From Candidatus Zixiibacteriota bacterium (GTDB lineage: Bacteria > Zixibacteria > MSB-5A5 > GN15 > FEB-12): 11,654 nt of DNA. A program made the translations under genes and the position numbers. The notes beneath the pieces were generated by a model. It did not search any database, was not told where the DNA came from, and worked only from the letters and a program-made list of their open reading frames with translations. Shown piece by piece: positions 1-7,272 of this stretch (within the stretch, counting starts at the first letter, position 1; every line of letters starts with the position of its first letter). The stretch covers positions 10,532 through 22,185 of the forward strand of contig JACZYS010000010.1 of assembly GCA_022570975.1 (NCBI GenBank). The letters are read 5' to 3'.

Positions 1-173
1 ATATCGGCGAGTCGTCCGGAATAGGACCGATTTGCCGAGGTCCCGAGATCATATGATCTTACAACGCCGCCATTACCATCTCCAATGAGCACACGATTGA
101 CTAGGGGCCAATGCCGCCCTTTTGCTAAAATGATATCGAGATTTCCGTCCCCATCGAGATCCTTTAATGTTGC
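1..173 (-). other. FG-GAP/VCBS-type calcium-binding repeat segment fused in frame to the barrel
   Basis: Residues about 463-519 of the minus-strand protein contain DLDGDGNLD (467-475), then GRHWPLVNRVLIGDGNGG, then a second unit beginning DLGTSANRSYSGRLAD. DxDGDGxxD loops followed by small-residue turns are the calcium-binding blades of FG-GAP/VCBS beta-propellers. The GRHWP...N...DG spacing matches secreted VCBS-repeat proteins I know. By hand count the outermost 120 bases are about 54% GC, against about 41% for the next 180. The motif is clear, but its origin (true fusion or assembly join) is not. Confidence 0.7.
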
Positions 174-1559
174 AACCGTGAGGTCGGGATTATTTACATA
201 GCTGGTTACAAAACCAAAATCCCACTGTTGAATGTGGAACATGGCTCCAAAACTATATCCACGCTTATCTCCGGTATCAATAAACTGCGGGGTTATCTGA
301 TTGTTTCCGCTTGAAGGAGACTGATCAAAAGATATCCCGCCCATCAATGTAATTAAGCCTGAAAGGTCATAAGAAGCTCCGGCCATGATTTTCATGGCAT
401 TATCCCATTCTACCGGATTGCTGGTATTTGCTGTTAGAAAATTATGTGCCACCTCAGAGGAATCAACAGAAGTTGGGATGCCTCTGTGATTAGTATAATT
501 AAAGAAGAGACCTTTATAATCTGACCAGAAAGTATACTCAAGGTCTGCAGCCAGAGTCAGCTTATCGTTTATGAAAAAAGACACACCGGCGCCAAGTGAA
601 GGCGGCAGGTTAATCTCTGCTTCAAAATCAGCAGAATCACTGACAATTTTACCAGAGAGAAACATCTGTGCCGGCTGGCCTTCGTTTATTATTTGAATTG
701 AGTCTGAACTGTTGGTTGCAACTCGCGGCATATGATATTCGAGAAGACTACTTCCGGATACGGTTATATCAAGAGGAATATTTGCAGTCAAGGCAAGATT
801 TACTCTTTCGTTCAAATTCCAGATGGCGCCGAGAGAAAATCCAAATCCCCAGCCAAAACCATCATTGCTATTGCGCTGGGTAATTTTTCTGTTGGTGAAA
901 GTTTGTAAATGTGCAGGTAAGTTGTCCCAGAAGGGATTGTCTGAGAAAATCAAATCGTTAAATAAAAGATCGGCACGTTGAATCTGTAAGCCAATGCCTA
1001 GAGAAAGTCTGTCTTCCATGAACTTTCTAGCAGCCGTTAGCTGAAAGACCACCACATCCAGATTATTCCTAAACTGATCACCGGCAATGCTCAAAGAGTC
1101 GTTATAAACATCTGAGTGATCATACAGATTCCAGGTGATATTATTGTCAAAGCGTTGGTACGCAGAAAGTCCAACAACTGTTTCGCCCCAGACAGGAAAC
1201 CTGGCAACGAATCCGGCCGAAGGATTGGAGAGAATTTCATGCTTATTGTAAATTGAATTTCCATTATAAATTCCCTGTTGATCCCAACCTGAACCACCAG
1301 GTAATTTGTAGTTAGGTATAATTTCATCTCTGTAATGTACCAGAGCAAGGTTTCCACCCAACATGTTGTCCATGATGTTAGCATAACCGGCAGGATTGTA
1401 ATATGCTGCTGTCCAGTCATCGGCAATGGCGCGGAAAGCACCGCCCATCCCAATTGCCTTTAAACCAATTCCGGAATTTTCAAAACCGCTAGACATAATC
1501 CCCGGTGTGACCATTATAGAAAGAACAAATATTAACCAGGGTATTTTAATAAATCTCAT
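1..1559 (-). CDS. OmpP1/FadL-family outer-membrane protein, C-terminus continuing into an FG-GAP/VCBS repeat; runs off the window
   Basis: My translation from the ATG at 1559 stays open for 519 codons to base 1, so the gene is partial. Residues 1-23 are a signal peptide. They are followed by the family's N-terminal block, with GLKAIGMGGAFRAIADD and the hallmark NPAG at residues 55-58. Alternating beta-barrel strands follow to about residue 460. FadL/OmpP1 proteins are outer-membrane channels for hydrophobic substrates; the substrate here cannot be told. GGAG at 1566-1569 lies six bases before the ATG. The gene diverges from the polysaccharide locus. Odd point: after NPDLTV (about residue 463) the protein becomes a DLDGDGNLD repeat, with no closing strands or terminal aromatic residue seen. 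The barrel assignment is firm. Whether the last ~55 residues belong to the same natural protein is uncertain. Confidence 0.85.
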   Translation of the reverse strand, partial: MRFIKIPWLIFVLSIMVTPGIMSSGFENSGIGLKAIGMGGAFRAIADDWTAAYYNPAGYANIMDNMLGGNLALVHYRDEIIPNYKLPGGSGWDQQGIYNGNSIYNKHEILSNPSAGFVARFPVWGETVVGLSAYQRFDNNITWNLYDHSDVYNDSLSIAGDQFRNNLDVVVFQLTAARKFMEDRLSLGIGLQIQRADLLFNDLIFSDNPFWDNLPAHLQTFTNRKITQRNSNDGFGWGFGFSLGAIWNLNERVNLALTANIPLDITVSGSSLLEYHMPRVATNSSDSIQIINEGQPAQMFLSGKIVSDSADFEAEINLPPSLGAGVSFFINDKLTLAADLEYTFWSDYKGLFFNYTNHRGIPTSVDSSEVAHNFLTANTSNPVEWDNAMKIMAGASYDLSGLITLMGGISFDQSPSSGNNQITPQFIDTGDKRGYSFGAMFHIQQWDFGFVTSYVNNPDLTVATLKDLDGDGNLDIILAKGRHWPLVNRVLIGDGNGGVVRSYDLGTSANRSYSGRLAD

Positions 1560-1596
1560 TATTTTCTCCGTTAATTTGCACTAATGTCAATAACTG

Positions 1597-1610
1597 TAAC
1601 TCAAGAGTTA
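1597..1610. promoter_or_regulatory. Perfect 14-base dyad TAACTC-AA-GAGTTA upstream of the barrel gene
   Basis: TAACTC and GAGTTA are exact reverse complements with a two-base centre, 38 bases before the barrel ATG and downstream of the proposed start point. This fits an operator position. No regulator is identifiable, and short AT-rich dyads arise by chance. Confidence 0.25.
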
Positions 1611-1643
1611 AAACTGAATTCCGTAACCAAACAATATAGTTAA

Positions 1644-1673
1644 ATCATAAGATGCAATACTTGCTCGCATCAA
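1644..1673 (-). promoter_or_regulatory. Possible sigma-70 promoter for the barrel gene
   Basis: Reading the minus strand: TTGATG, 18 bases, TATGAT (4/6 and 5/6 matches to consensus). The implied transcript would start near 1637 and carry a leader of about 78 bases. Confidence 0.3.
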
Positions 1674-1988
1674 CCTATCAATTATCCGCTTAGGATAGTC
1701 AGTCAAGTTACAATACGCCTCCGCTGATGTCAAGAGCATACGGCCTTAATTTTGCCGTCAGCAGAACAAGAAAAGATCACATAAACCGGCTATCTGTATC
1801 GCTTTTTAGACGCACCAGAGACCCATATCATAAAATTGCTAAGTCTAAAGAAATCGATTTATCTGGAAATTTTTTCCCACAGAAGAAGAATCAAATTCCG
1901 TTAAAGACGCAAGAATCTCAAAATAGCAGAGTCCAACAATAACAACAAACGATTGTCATTCAATGAATTATCCTATTAACCAAAGATT

Positions 1989-2004
1989 GGGCACATCGCT
2001 TGCG
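1989..2004 (+). promoter_or_regulatory. Sigma-54-like (RpoN) promoter for the SLBB export gene
   Basis: The sequence reads gGGCAC-N5-TTGCg. The invariant GG (1990-1991) and GC (2002-2003) are separated by exactly ten bases, and CAC and TT both match the TGGCAC-N5-TTGCW consensus. The only departures are G for the leading T and G at the final W. Transcription would start near 2015, giving a leader of about 53 bases before the ATG at 2068. Sigma-54 promoters need an enhancer-binding ATPase. A second element of the same type lies before the next gene block, which strengthens the call. Confidence 0.55.
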
Positions 2005-2067
2005 ATAAGATAATGTGAATTTGAAATGGAGTTCAAAGCTCAAAATTTTGCTATAGGAAGGTAAGCA

Positions 2068-4425
2068 ATGGGCAGAAAAATTTTAATTGGAGCTATCTTA
2101 ATCATAGTTCTAATTTCTTTAAACTGGTTTAGAGAGTTAAAAGCACAGGATCTAAGCAGTCTGAGCGACAGGGATAAATCGCTTCTGCTTGAGAAGTATA
2201 AGGATAATTCTCCCGAGAGATCAAAAAGCAATCTGTACAGCAGTCCGGAAATATTTCATCAACCGGATTCTGTTCAGAAACAATTAATACCGCCAGATCC
2301 TCATGACAATGCAACTTCTCAGGATAAAACCGTTAGTTACAGAAATCGAACAAGTCTTCACGACTCTGATTTCCCCTTCGAAGAATTGCCCCTGTTCGGG
2401 CATGAAATGTTCAACAGTTCAAAATCTGTGGAAAGGCACGCTGAAATAGCATCGGCTGCTGATTATATTCTGGGGCCGGGAGATAATGTAATTATTTATC
2501 TCTGGGGAAAGGTAGAAAAAGAATATAACCTCACCCTGGACAGAGAAGGAAAAGTATATATCCCCAAAGTTGGAGAAATCACCGGTTGGGGAATAACATT
2601 AAGTGATTTTACTTTCAAAGTTAAGAAATATCTTTCCAGAGCATATTCAGATTTTGAAATCTCAGCCTCTTTAGGCAAGATTCGGTCTATCAGAATTTAT
2701 GTAACCGGTGAAATAAAATCTCCCGGAGTCTATACAGTCAGCTCCTTAACTTCGTTATTTGACGCTATTTATTTAGCCGGGGGTCCAAACGAGCGTGGCT
2801 CAATGAGACAAATAAAACATATGAGGCAGGGCAAAGAAGTTTCAAAATATGATTTATATCAGTTTCTATTGGCCGGGGACAACAGCTCAGAAACAAAACT
2901 TAACAGCGGCGATGTAGTCTTTGTACCGGTGAGCGGTCCAAAAGTAGCTATCCGGGGAGAAATTACTCGCCCGGCCATCTACGAATTAAACGGTCAAGAA
3001 AGAATTTCTGACATAATAGAACTGGCCGGGAAAACAACTCCCCGGGCCCATCTGGACCGGGCGATGCTGGAACGTATTTCAGAAAACCGTGACTGGAAAG
3101 TTATTGATCTTGATCTAAAAAACAGCGTAGGCACAGAACCGGACAATCCGCTTCTTGAAGATGGTGACCGGTTGACAATTTATTCGATAGACAATTTTAA
3201 GAAGAATAAAGTAGGTATTTTTGGAATGGTCAGACATCCCGGATATTATGAAAGAACTGACTCTATCAGGATTTCTGACCTGGTAACAAAAGGACAGCTT
3301 AATTCTTATGATGTCTATTTGAAAAGGGCCGATTTGGTCAGACGTTATGCCAACTGGAAAGAAGAATTAATTCCGATTAATTTGGAAAAAGCAATCAACG
3401 GTGACCCAATGCACAATCTCCTGCTTCAGGATTTGGATTCTTTATATATCCGTTCTATTGACGAAGTTCAGTGGAACAGGTTTGTCTATATTGAAGGAGA
3501 AGTAAAAAATCCGGGAAGATTTTCCCTCTATGAACATATGACTGTCAACGACCTCATATATCTTGCCGGTTCGTTTGCCAAGACAGCATCCAAACATCAA
3601 ATTGAAGTAGCCAGACTGGATTCAACCGGCACAGTTTCACTATTTTATTTGGATTTAGTATCAAGCATGCGTGATTCCACTTACTTAATGGAAGATGACC
3701 ATATTTTTATCCGGTCAATTCCAGAGTGGGAACTCCACCCGTTGGTAAATATTGACGGGGAAGTAAAGTACCCGGGCGACTACATGCTTTCCAATAATAA
3801 TGAAACCCTCTTTGACATCATTCAAAGAGCAGGAGGGCTGGGGAAAAATGCCTTTGCACCGGGCATTATTTTGGAAAGAGAATCAATAGGCAAGAATTTG
3901 GACAGGGCTATGCTCAATAATATTATAAAACAATCAACTCCAATAGTTATTGACTCTCTGGGACAGCAGGTAAAAACGACCCAGTTTGAATATGACCAGA
4001 GATCACTTAATAGAATTATTTTGGACGTTAACAAAATTATGAGCAGCAAAGGCCAGGAAGGGGACATTGTCTTAGAACCAGATGACATAATCTTTATTCC
4101 TTCTATCCCATCGGGAATTACGGTAATGGGCGCTGTTGGTGCCAATGGAACTATCAAGTTTGAAATAGACAGAAAAACAAAAGATTATATTGAAATGGCC
4201 GGAAACTTCAGTCGCCGTGCTGACAAGAACGAAACCAAGTTAGTGAGGGCCAACGGCAAAACAATTTCTGGGAAAAAAGCACTTGGACAGAAAGTCATGC
4301 TGGGTGACATTATCATTGTGCCTTCAAAGATTGAAAAAGAAAAGCATTTCTTCAAAAATCTTTCATCCGCAATTACAGCAGCCACAGGAATTTTGACCTC
4401 AGCCTATTTGATATCAAAACTATAA
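2068..4425 (+). CDS. Polysaccharide export protein with Poly_export domain and six SLBB domains (Wza-like)
   Basis: 785 residues. It should act in the periplasm and outer membrane as the export conduit for an exopolysaccharide or capsule. Residues 1-27 are a signal peptide (hydrophobic 5-20, then KAQ). A variable linker follows, then a Poly_export domain at about 131-210 beginning ADYILGPGD. Six SLBB-type units start near residues 211 (VTGEIKSPG), 295 (IRGEITRP), 384 (IFGMVRHPG), 475 (IEGEVKNPG), 562 (IDGEVKYPG) and 686 (VMGAVGANG). A hydrophobic helix at about 764-783 could be the outer-membrane helix. Classic Wza is about 380 residues with fewer such domains, so this is the long form common in FCB bacteria. 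No lipobox cysteine is present. AGGAAGG at 2055-2061 supports the ATG. A priming transferase and Wzi-like protein follow downstream. Confidence 0.93.
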   Translation: MGRKILIGAILIIVLISLNWFRELKAQDLSSLSDRDKSLLLEKYKDNSPERSKSNLYSSPEIFHQPDSVQKQLIPPDPHDNATSQDKTVSYRNRTSLHDSDFPFEELPLFGHEMFNSSKSVERHAEIASAADYILGPGDNVIIYLWGKVEKEYNLTLDREGKVYIPKVGEITGWGITLSDFTFKVKKYLSRAYSDFEISASLGKIRSIRIYVTGEIKSPGVYTVSSLTSLFDAIYLAGGPNERGSMRQIKHMRQGKEVSKYDLYQFLLAGDNSSETKLNSGDVVFVPVSGPKVAIRGEITRPAIYELNGQERISDIIELAGKTTPRAHLDRAMLERISENRDWKVIDLDLKNSVGTEPDNPLLEDGDRLTIYSIDNFKKNKVGIFGMVRHPGYYERTDSIRISDLVTKGQLNSYDVYLKRADLVRRYANWKEELIPINLEKAINGDPMHNLLLQDLDSLYIRSIDEVQWNRFVYIEGEVKNPGRFSLYEHMTVNDLIYLAGSFAKTASKHQIEVARLDSTGTVSLFYLDLVSSMRDSTYLMEDDHIFIRSIPEWELHPLVNIDGEVKYPGDYMLSNNNETLFDIIQRAGGLGKNAFAPGIILERESIGKNLDRAMLNNIIKQSTPIVIDSLGQQVKTTQFEYDQRSLNRIILDVNKIMSSKGQEGDIVLEPDDIIFIPSIPSGITVMGAVGANGTIKFEIDRKTKDYIEMAGNFSRRADKNETKLVRANGKTISGKKALGQKVMLGDIIIVPSKIEKEKHFFKNLSSAITAATGILTSAYLISKL

Positions 4426-4457
4426 AATTTCTTACCCCTTTTTAGATACCTTCCTAT

Positions 4458-4496
4458 GACCGTTTGGGATTTCATTTCTCTTGCGGTCTTTTATTT
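4458..4496 (+). terminator. Weak candidate terminator after the export gene
   Basis: GACCG (4458-4462) can pair with CGGTC (4484-4488), followed directly by TTTTATTT. The stem is only five base pairs with a 21-base loop, so it is a poor rho-independent terminator. It sits 33 bases after the stop codon and ahead of a new promoter, which is the right context. Confidence 0.3.
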
Positions 4497-4537
4497 GGAA
4501 TTCTTTTCCACGAGAGATGGAAATTTATGCCTCTTTT

Positions 4538-4585
4538 TAAGCTCATTTAACATGGACAAAAGATGACACTAAAATGAAGAGCTTA
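4538..4585. promoter_or_regulatory. Interrupted inverted repeat upstream of the second sigma-54-like promoter
   Basis: TAAGCTC (4538-4544) and GAGCTTA (4579-4585) are exact reverse complements. Inner ATTT/AAAT can also pair with a three-base bulge. The element lies about 80-130 bases before the expected start site near 4667, a usual distance for enhancer-binding proteins. The link to such a protein is inference. Confidence 0.25.
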
Positions 4586-4640
4586 TTCTTTGTTTAACAG
4601 TGACTTACAGCTCAAACTTTTCATGCGCACACAGATTTTT

Positions 4641-4656
4641 TGGCATATGCTTTGCA
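4641..4656 (+). promoter_or_regulatory. Sigma-54 (RpoN) promoter for the aminotransferase-like / priming transferase / Wzi-like block
   Basis: TGGCAT-N5-TTGCA, preceded by T, matches YTGGCAC-N5-TTGCW at every position but one. GG (4642-4643) and GC (4654-4655) are separated by exactly ten bases. Predicted transcription start is near 4667. The ribosome binding site (4687-4693) and ATG (4700) follow at a sensible distance. This is the best promoter in the window. It also argues against starting the downstream protein at the TTG at 4640, which would lie upstream of the transcript. Confidence 0.7.
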
Positions 4657-4699
4657 ATATAAAAGGTGGGAAAAAACATTTTTTGTAAAGGGATGCATG

Positions 4700-5746
4700 A
4701 TGAAAGCAGAAATAGAAAACGGACTCAATCTTGGTGACATAACAAGATTAGTCTCCAGAAAAAACGAAGTAATAGAAACGATGGTCTTCACTTTTTCTGA
4801 TTACACAAATATCCTGACGGATATTTTCAAAATTTCAGGCAAAGAAAACTCGCAGCTTCTTTTTGCCGGACCGGTTTTGCCAGAAGTTGAAATAGCGGCA
4901 GATAGAGCAGATTTAACGGGCATTGAAATAATAGAAAACTCACCGTTTATTTTTTCTAAGAACAGTCTTTTGGAAAAGATAAATTCAAAATCAGATATTA
5001 TTTATCTGTCCAATCCCAACAGAATAACCGGCTCCAATTTTTCTCTTTCAGATATAAAAGAACTTGCCGGTGCTCTTAGCCAGGGAGCTTTAGTAATAGA
5101 TGAATATTACTATGACCATTTTGGAATTACAGGTGTTTCGATCTTAGATGATTATAATAACATCATAATTCTGCGGTCATTTTGTGCAGCATTCGGTATC
5201 AAATCTTCGGATACAGGTTTTCTATTATCAAGCGAAAGGCAGATAGACAGAATAAAACATTTTGTTGTTAACAACGGGATTTCGTTGACATCAAGAAAAT
5301 CGATTTATCAGAGCCTGATTAACGATGATGCTCTTGTATTCTGGCTTAAAGAAATTCATGATGAGTCCCTTCGTTTAGCTAAATCTCTAACCAAAATTGG
5401 TGTTCAGTGTCGCATGACGGCAACAGAACATCTCCTAATGCGAGTCTCTGATCCTATTCAGGTGGGTAATTTTCTGGCCAAAAAGAATGTTCCTCTTGAA
5501 AATTTAGATGGCTACCCAAAAATGAAAAACTATGTCAGATACCAGATAGTTTCTCCGTTTACGAATAACTTTATGCTTGAAGCCTTTGAAGAAATGCCGG
5601 CAGAATATTTCAAAATGTCATCACCGGATAAAAGAGCAATATCTCTGAAAAGAAAATCAGAAAATACAGGAGATGATAGAAGATTCAAAAGTAACAATTA
5701 TGATTCTGGGCATCAGAAAGACAGACAGAAAGTGACAAACAGATAA
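4700..5746 (+). CDS. HisC-like fold-type I aminotransferase homologue lacking the PLP lysine (probable pseudoenzyme)
   Basis: 348 residues from the ATG at 4700; AAAGGGA at 4687-4693 sets the start, with ATG 4697 the only close alternative. The order of motifs follows histidinol-phosphate aminotransferases: YLSNPN (102-107, usually NPN.PTG), VIDEYYYDHF (132-141, usually DEAY..F), LRSFCAAFG (158-166, usually RT.SKAFG) and YVRYQIVSP (278-286, the C-terminal substrate arginine strand). The Schiff-base lysine is Ala163 here (codon GCA at 5186-5188), and the following phosphate-binding arginine (G..GLR.GY) appears to be Asp171. Transamination should therefore be impossible. The last ~40 residues are a charged, probably disordered basic tail. 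The frame is intact, so this looks like a retained binding or regulatory protein rather than a decayed gene. Its role in the polysaccharide operon is unknown. Confidence 0.75.
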   Translation: MKAEIENGLNLGDITRLVSRKNEVIETMVFTFSDYTNILTDIFKISGKENSQLLFAGPVLPEVEIAADRADLTGIEIIENSPFIFSKNSLLEKINSKSDIIYLSNPNRITGSNFSLSDIKELAGALSQGALVIDEYYYDHFGITGVSILDDYNNIIILRSFCAAFGIKSSDTGFLLSSERQIDRIKHFVVNNGISLTSRKSIYQSLINDDALVFWLKEIHDESLRLAKSLTKIGVQCRMTATEHLLMRVSDPIQVGNFLAKKNVPLENLDGYPKMKNYVRYQIVSPFTNNFMLEAFEEMPAEYFKMSSPDKRAISLKRKSENTGDDRRFKSNNYDSGHQKDRQKVTNR

Positions 5747-5847
5747 AAATATATAAAATCTTTTCTTAATGGTTAACAAAAAAATAGACAGGACGATAAA
5801 GAAATAAGGGCACTAAAGGTGAGGGCCAAACAAGGCAAACTCGGGCT

Positions 5848-7236
5848 ATGAAAAACAAACTATTTATTACCATATCATCTTTGGCGGGACCGACCGCGAC
5901 TTCTGCTTTTTCGACAGCACTATTATGGCTGGCTCTTGCATTAAGCAGTTCACAAGAAATGAGCTACTTCATCTTTCTTACTTATTTTCTTTCCCGATTT
6001 ATCTACGAAACATTTCTTGCTCCCGTATCGGTATTTGACAATGACTTAATCAATAATAAGTTTAGCAAACTTCTCAAAAGAGAATCATTTATAGCCATTA
6101 TCTTTTTGTCTTTTTGCTATATGACAAATGTAACAGTTGAACGGATTGTCTTTGCGGCTTTCTTTGCGGCAAATTTTTTCATTCAGTTTTCAATCAACGA
6201 GTTGGTTGTCAGATTATCTTGTTACCGGGAGAATCAATCAAACAGTAAAAAGGGGCATCAGGTTATAATATTGGGAAGCGGTCCACAGGCCAAACATACG
6301 GCAGATTTCATATTGGACAACCAGACTCTGGGCAGCAACCTGATCGGCTTCGTGGATTATGACAGCGACAAACTCTGGAGTTACAGAGATATTCCTCTCA
6401 TTGGTCATCCGGATGAGATGGAAAGGTTGATTGCGGAACTTCATTTGGATCTGGTGATTTTTGCGGTAGAAACTCACGAGATATATAAAACCAGATCGTT
6501 ATTTGCTCTGACGGAACAAATGGGAGTACCTATTTGCACTCTTCCTGTTTTATATGAAACAAAAATTTCTCAGCCTCAAATGGTTAACTTAAACGGTTTC
6601 ACAGTTCAGCTCTACACTGCCACACCAAGTAACAGAGCAGCTCTCTTTATAAAATCAGCAATCGATAAAATTGGGGCACTGGTAGTTATCGCACTTGCAT
6701 CACCAATTATGATGCTGACCGCATTAGCCATAAAAATCGAGAGCAGGGGGCCGGTTTTCTTTAAGCAAAAAAGGAGCGGATTAAACGGAAAGAAATTTGA
6801 TTTTATAAAATTTCGGTCCATGAACCAAGATGCTGAAAGTCAAAAAGTAAACCTGTTGGACGACAACGAATTGTCCGGCCCGGTTTTTAAAATTGAAGAT
6901 GACCCTCGTATTACACAAGTAGGAAAATTTATCAGAAAATATTCAATTGATGAACTCCCTCAGTTATTCAACGTACTCAAGGGAGAAATGTCACTGGTTG
7001 GACCAAGACCTCCGCTTCCGGATGAAGTTTCAAAATATGAACCCTGGCAGCATAGAAAACTTTCCATTAAACCGGGCATAACCTGTATTTGGCAGGTTGA
7101 GGGAAGAAACAATATAGAATTTGAAGACTGGATGAAACTGGACTTAGAATATATTGACAACTGGTCGCTCTGGGAAGATGGAAAGATATTAGCCAAAACA
7201 CTTCCGGCTGTGCTAAAGGGAGACGGGGCATCTTAA
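5848..7236 (+). CDS. Polyprenyl-phosphate sugar-1-phosphate transferase (exopolysaccharide priming enzyme, WcaJ/WbaP type)
   Basis: 462 residues. This inner-membrane enzyme starts repeat-unit synthesis by moving a hexose-1-phosphate from a UDP-sugar to undecaprenyl phosphate. About four membrane segments occupy residues 8-120. A Rossmann-like CoA_binding_3 domain follows, with VIILGSGPQA (139-148) and IGFVDYD. A re-entrant helix at about 268-295 contains the family's SP pair (285-286). The catalytic Bac_transf domain then shows GPVFFKQKRSG, KFRSM (321-325), DDPRIT (351-356), the essential DE pair (368-369), SLVGPRPPLP (382-391), KPGITCIWQV and a C-terminal GAS. All key residues are present, so it should be active; glucose or galactose specificity cannot be read. 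The ATG has only a poor ribosome binding site (AAGGTGAGGG lies 22 bases upstream), but an in-frame stop at 5797 leaves no other start. It follows the aminotransferase-like gene by 101 bases. Confidence 0.93.
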   Translation: MKNKLFITISSLAGPTATSAFSTALLWLALALSSSQEMSYFIFLTYFLSRFIYETFLAPVSVFDNDLINNKFSKLLKRESFIAIIFLSFCYMTNVTVERIVFAAFFAANFFIQFSINELVVRLSCYRENQSNSKKGHQVIILGSGPQAKHTADFILDNQTLGSNLIGFVDYDSDKLWSYRDIPLIGHPDEMERLIAELHLDLVIFAVETHEIYKTRSLFALTEQMGVPICTLPVLYETKISQPQMVNLNGFTVQLYTATPSNRAALFIKSAIDKIGALVVIALASPIMMLTALAIKIESRGPVFFKQKRSGLNGKKFDFIKFRSMNQDAESQKVNLLDDNELSGPVFKIEDDPRITQVGKFIRKYSIDELPQLFNVLKGEMSLVGPRPPLPDEVSKYEPWQHRKLSIKPGITCIWQVEGRNNIEFEDWMKLDLEYIDNWSLWEDGKILAKTLPAVLKGDGAS

Positions 7237-7272
7237 GAATTACCCCGGGTAATATCTCTTAAGTGGAGTGTA

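Larger units (their letters stand above)
1560..2067. other. Divergent intergenic region with no convincing gene
   Basis: These 508 bases separate the minus-strand barrel gene from the plus-strand export gene. I find a possible sigma-70 promoter and a 14-base dyad on the left, and a sigma-54-like promoter on the right. The middle (about 1680-1985) shows nothing recognisable. The 71-codon open frame at 1727-1942 has no ribosome binding site or family resemblance. There is ample room for activator binding sites for the right-hand promoter. Confidence 0.6.

Noticed and set aside
1091..1453. 120-codon minus-strand open frame inside the barrel gene
   Set aside because: It is an out-of-frame shadow of the barrel gene, whose own frame carries the signal peptide, NPAG and barrel pattern.
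1886..1917. Direct repeat AAGAATC (1886-1892 and 1911-1917) upstream of the first sigma-54-like promoter
   Set aside because: Seven-base repeats in AT-rich DNA are common, and no inverted or spaced partner supports an activator site.
1727..1942. 71-codon plus-strand open frame between the barrel and export genes
   Set aside because: No ribosome binding site, no hydrophobic or domain pattern, and a composition typical of chance translation of intergenic DNA.
4640..4699. Longer TTG start for the aminotransferase-like protein
   Set aside because: It overlaps the sigma-54 promoter and lies upstream of the predicted transcript start. The AAAGGGA site serves the ATG at 4700.
5803..5860. Resemblance of CAAGGCAAACTCGGGCT before the priming transferase to the start of a c-di-GMP-I riboswitch
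   Set aside because: The rest of the fold is missing: no GGGACGCAAAGCC segment and no matching stem follow, because coding sequence begins at once.
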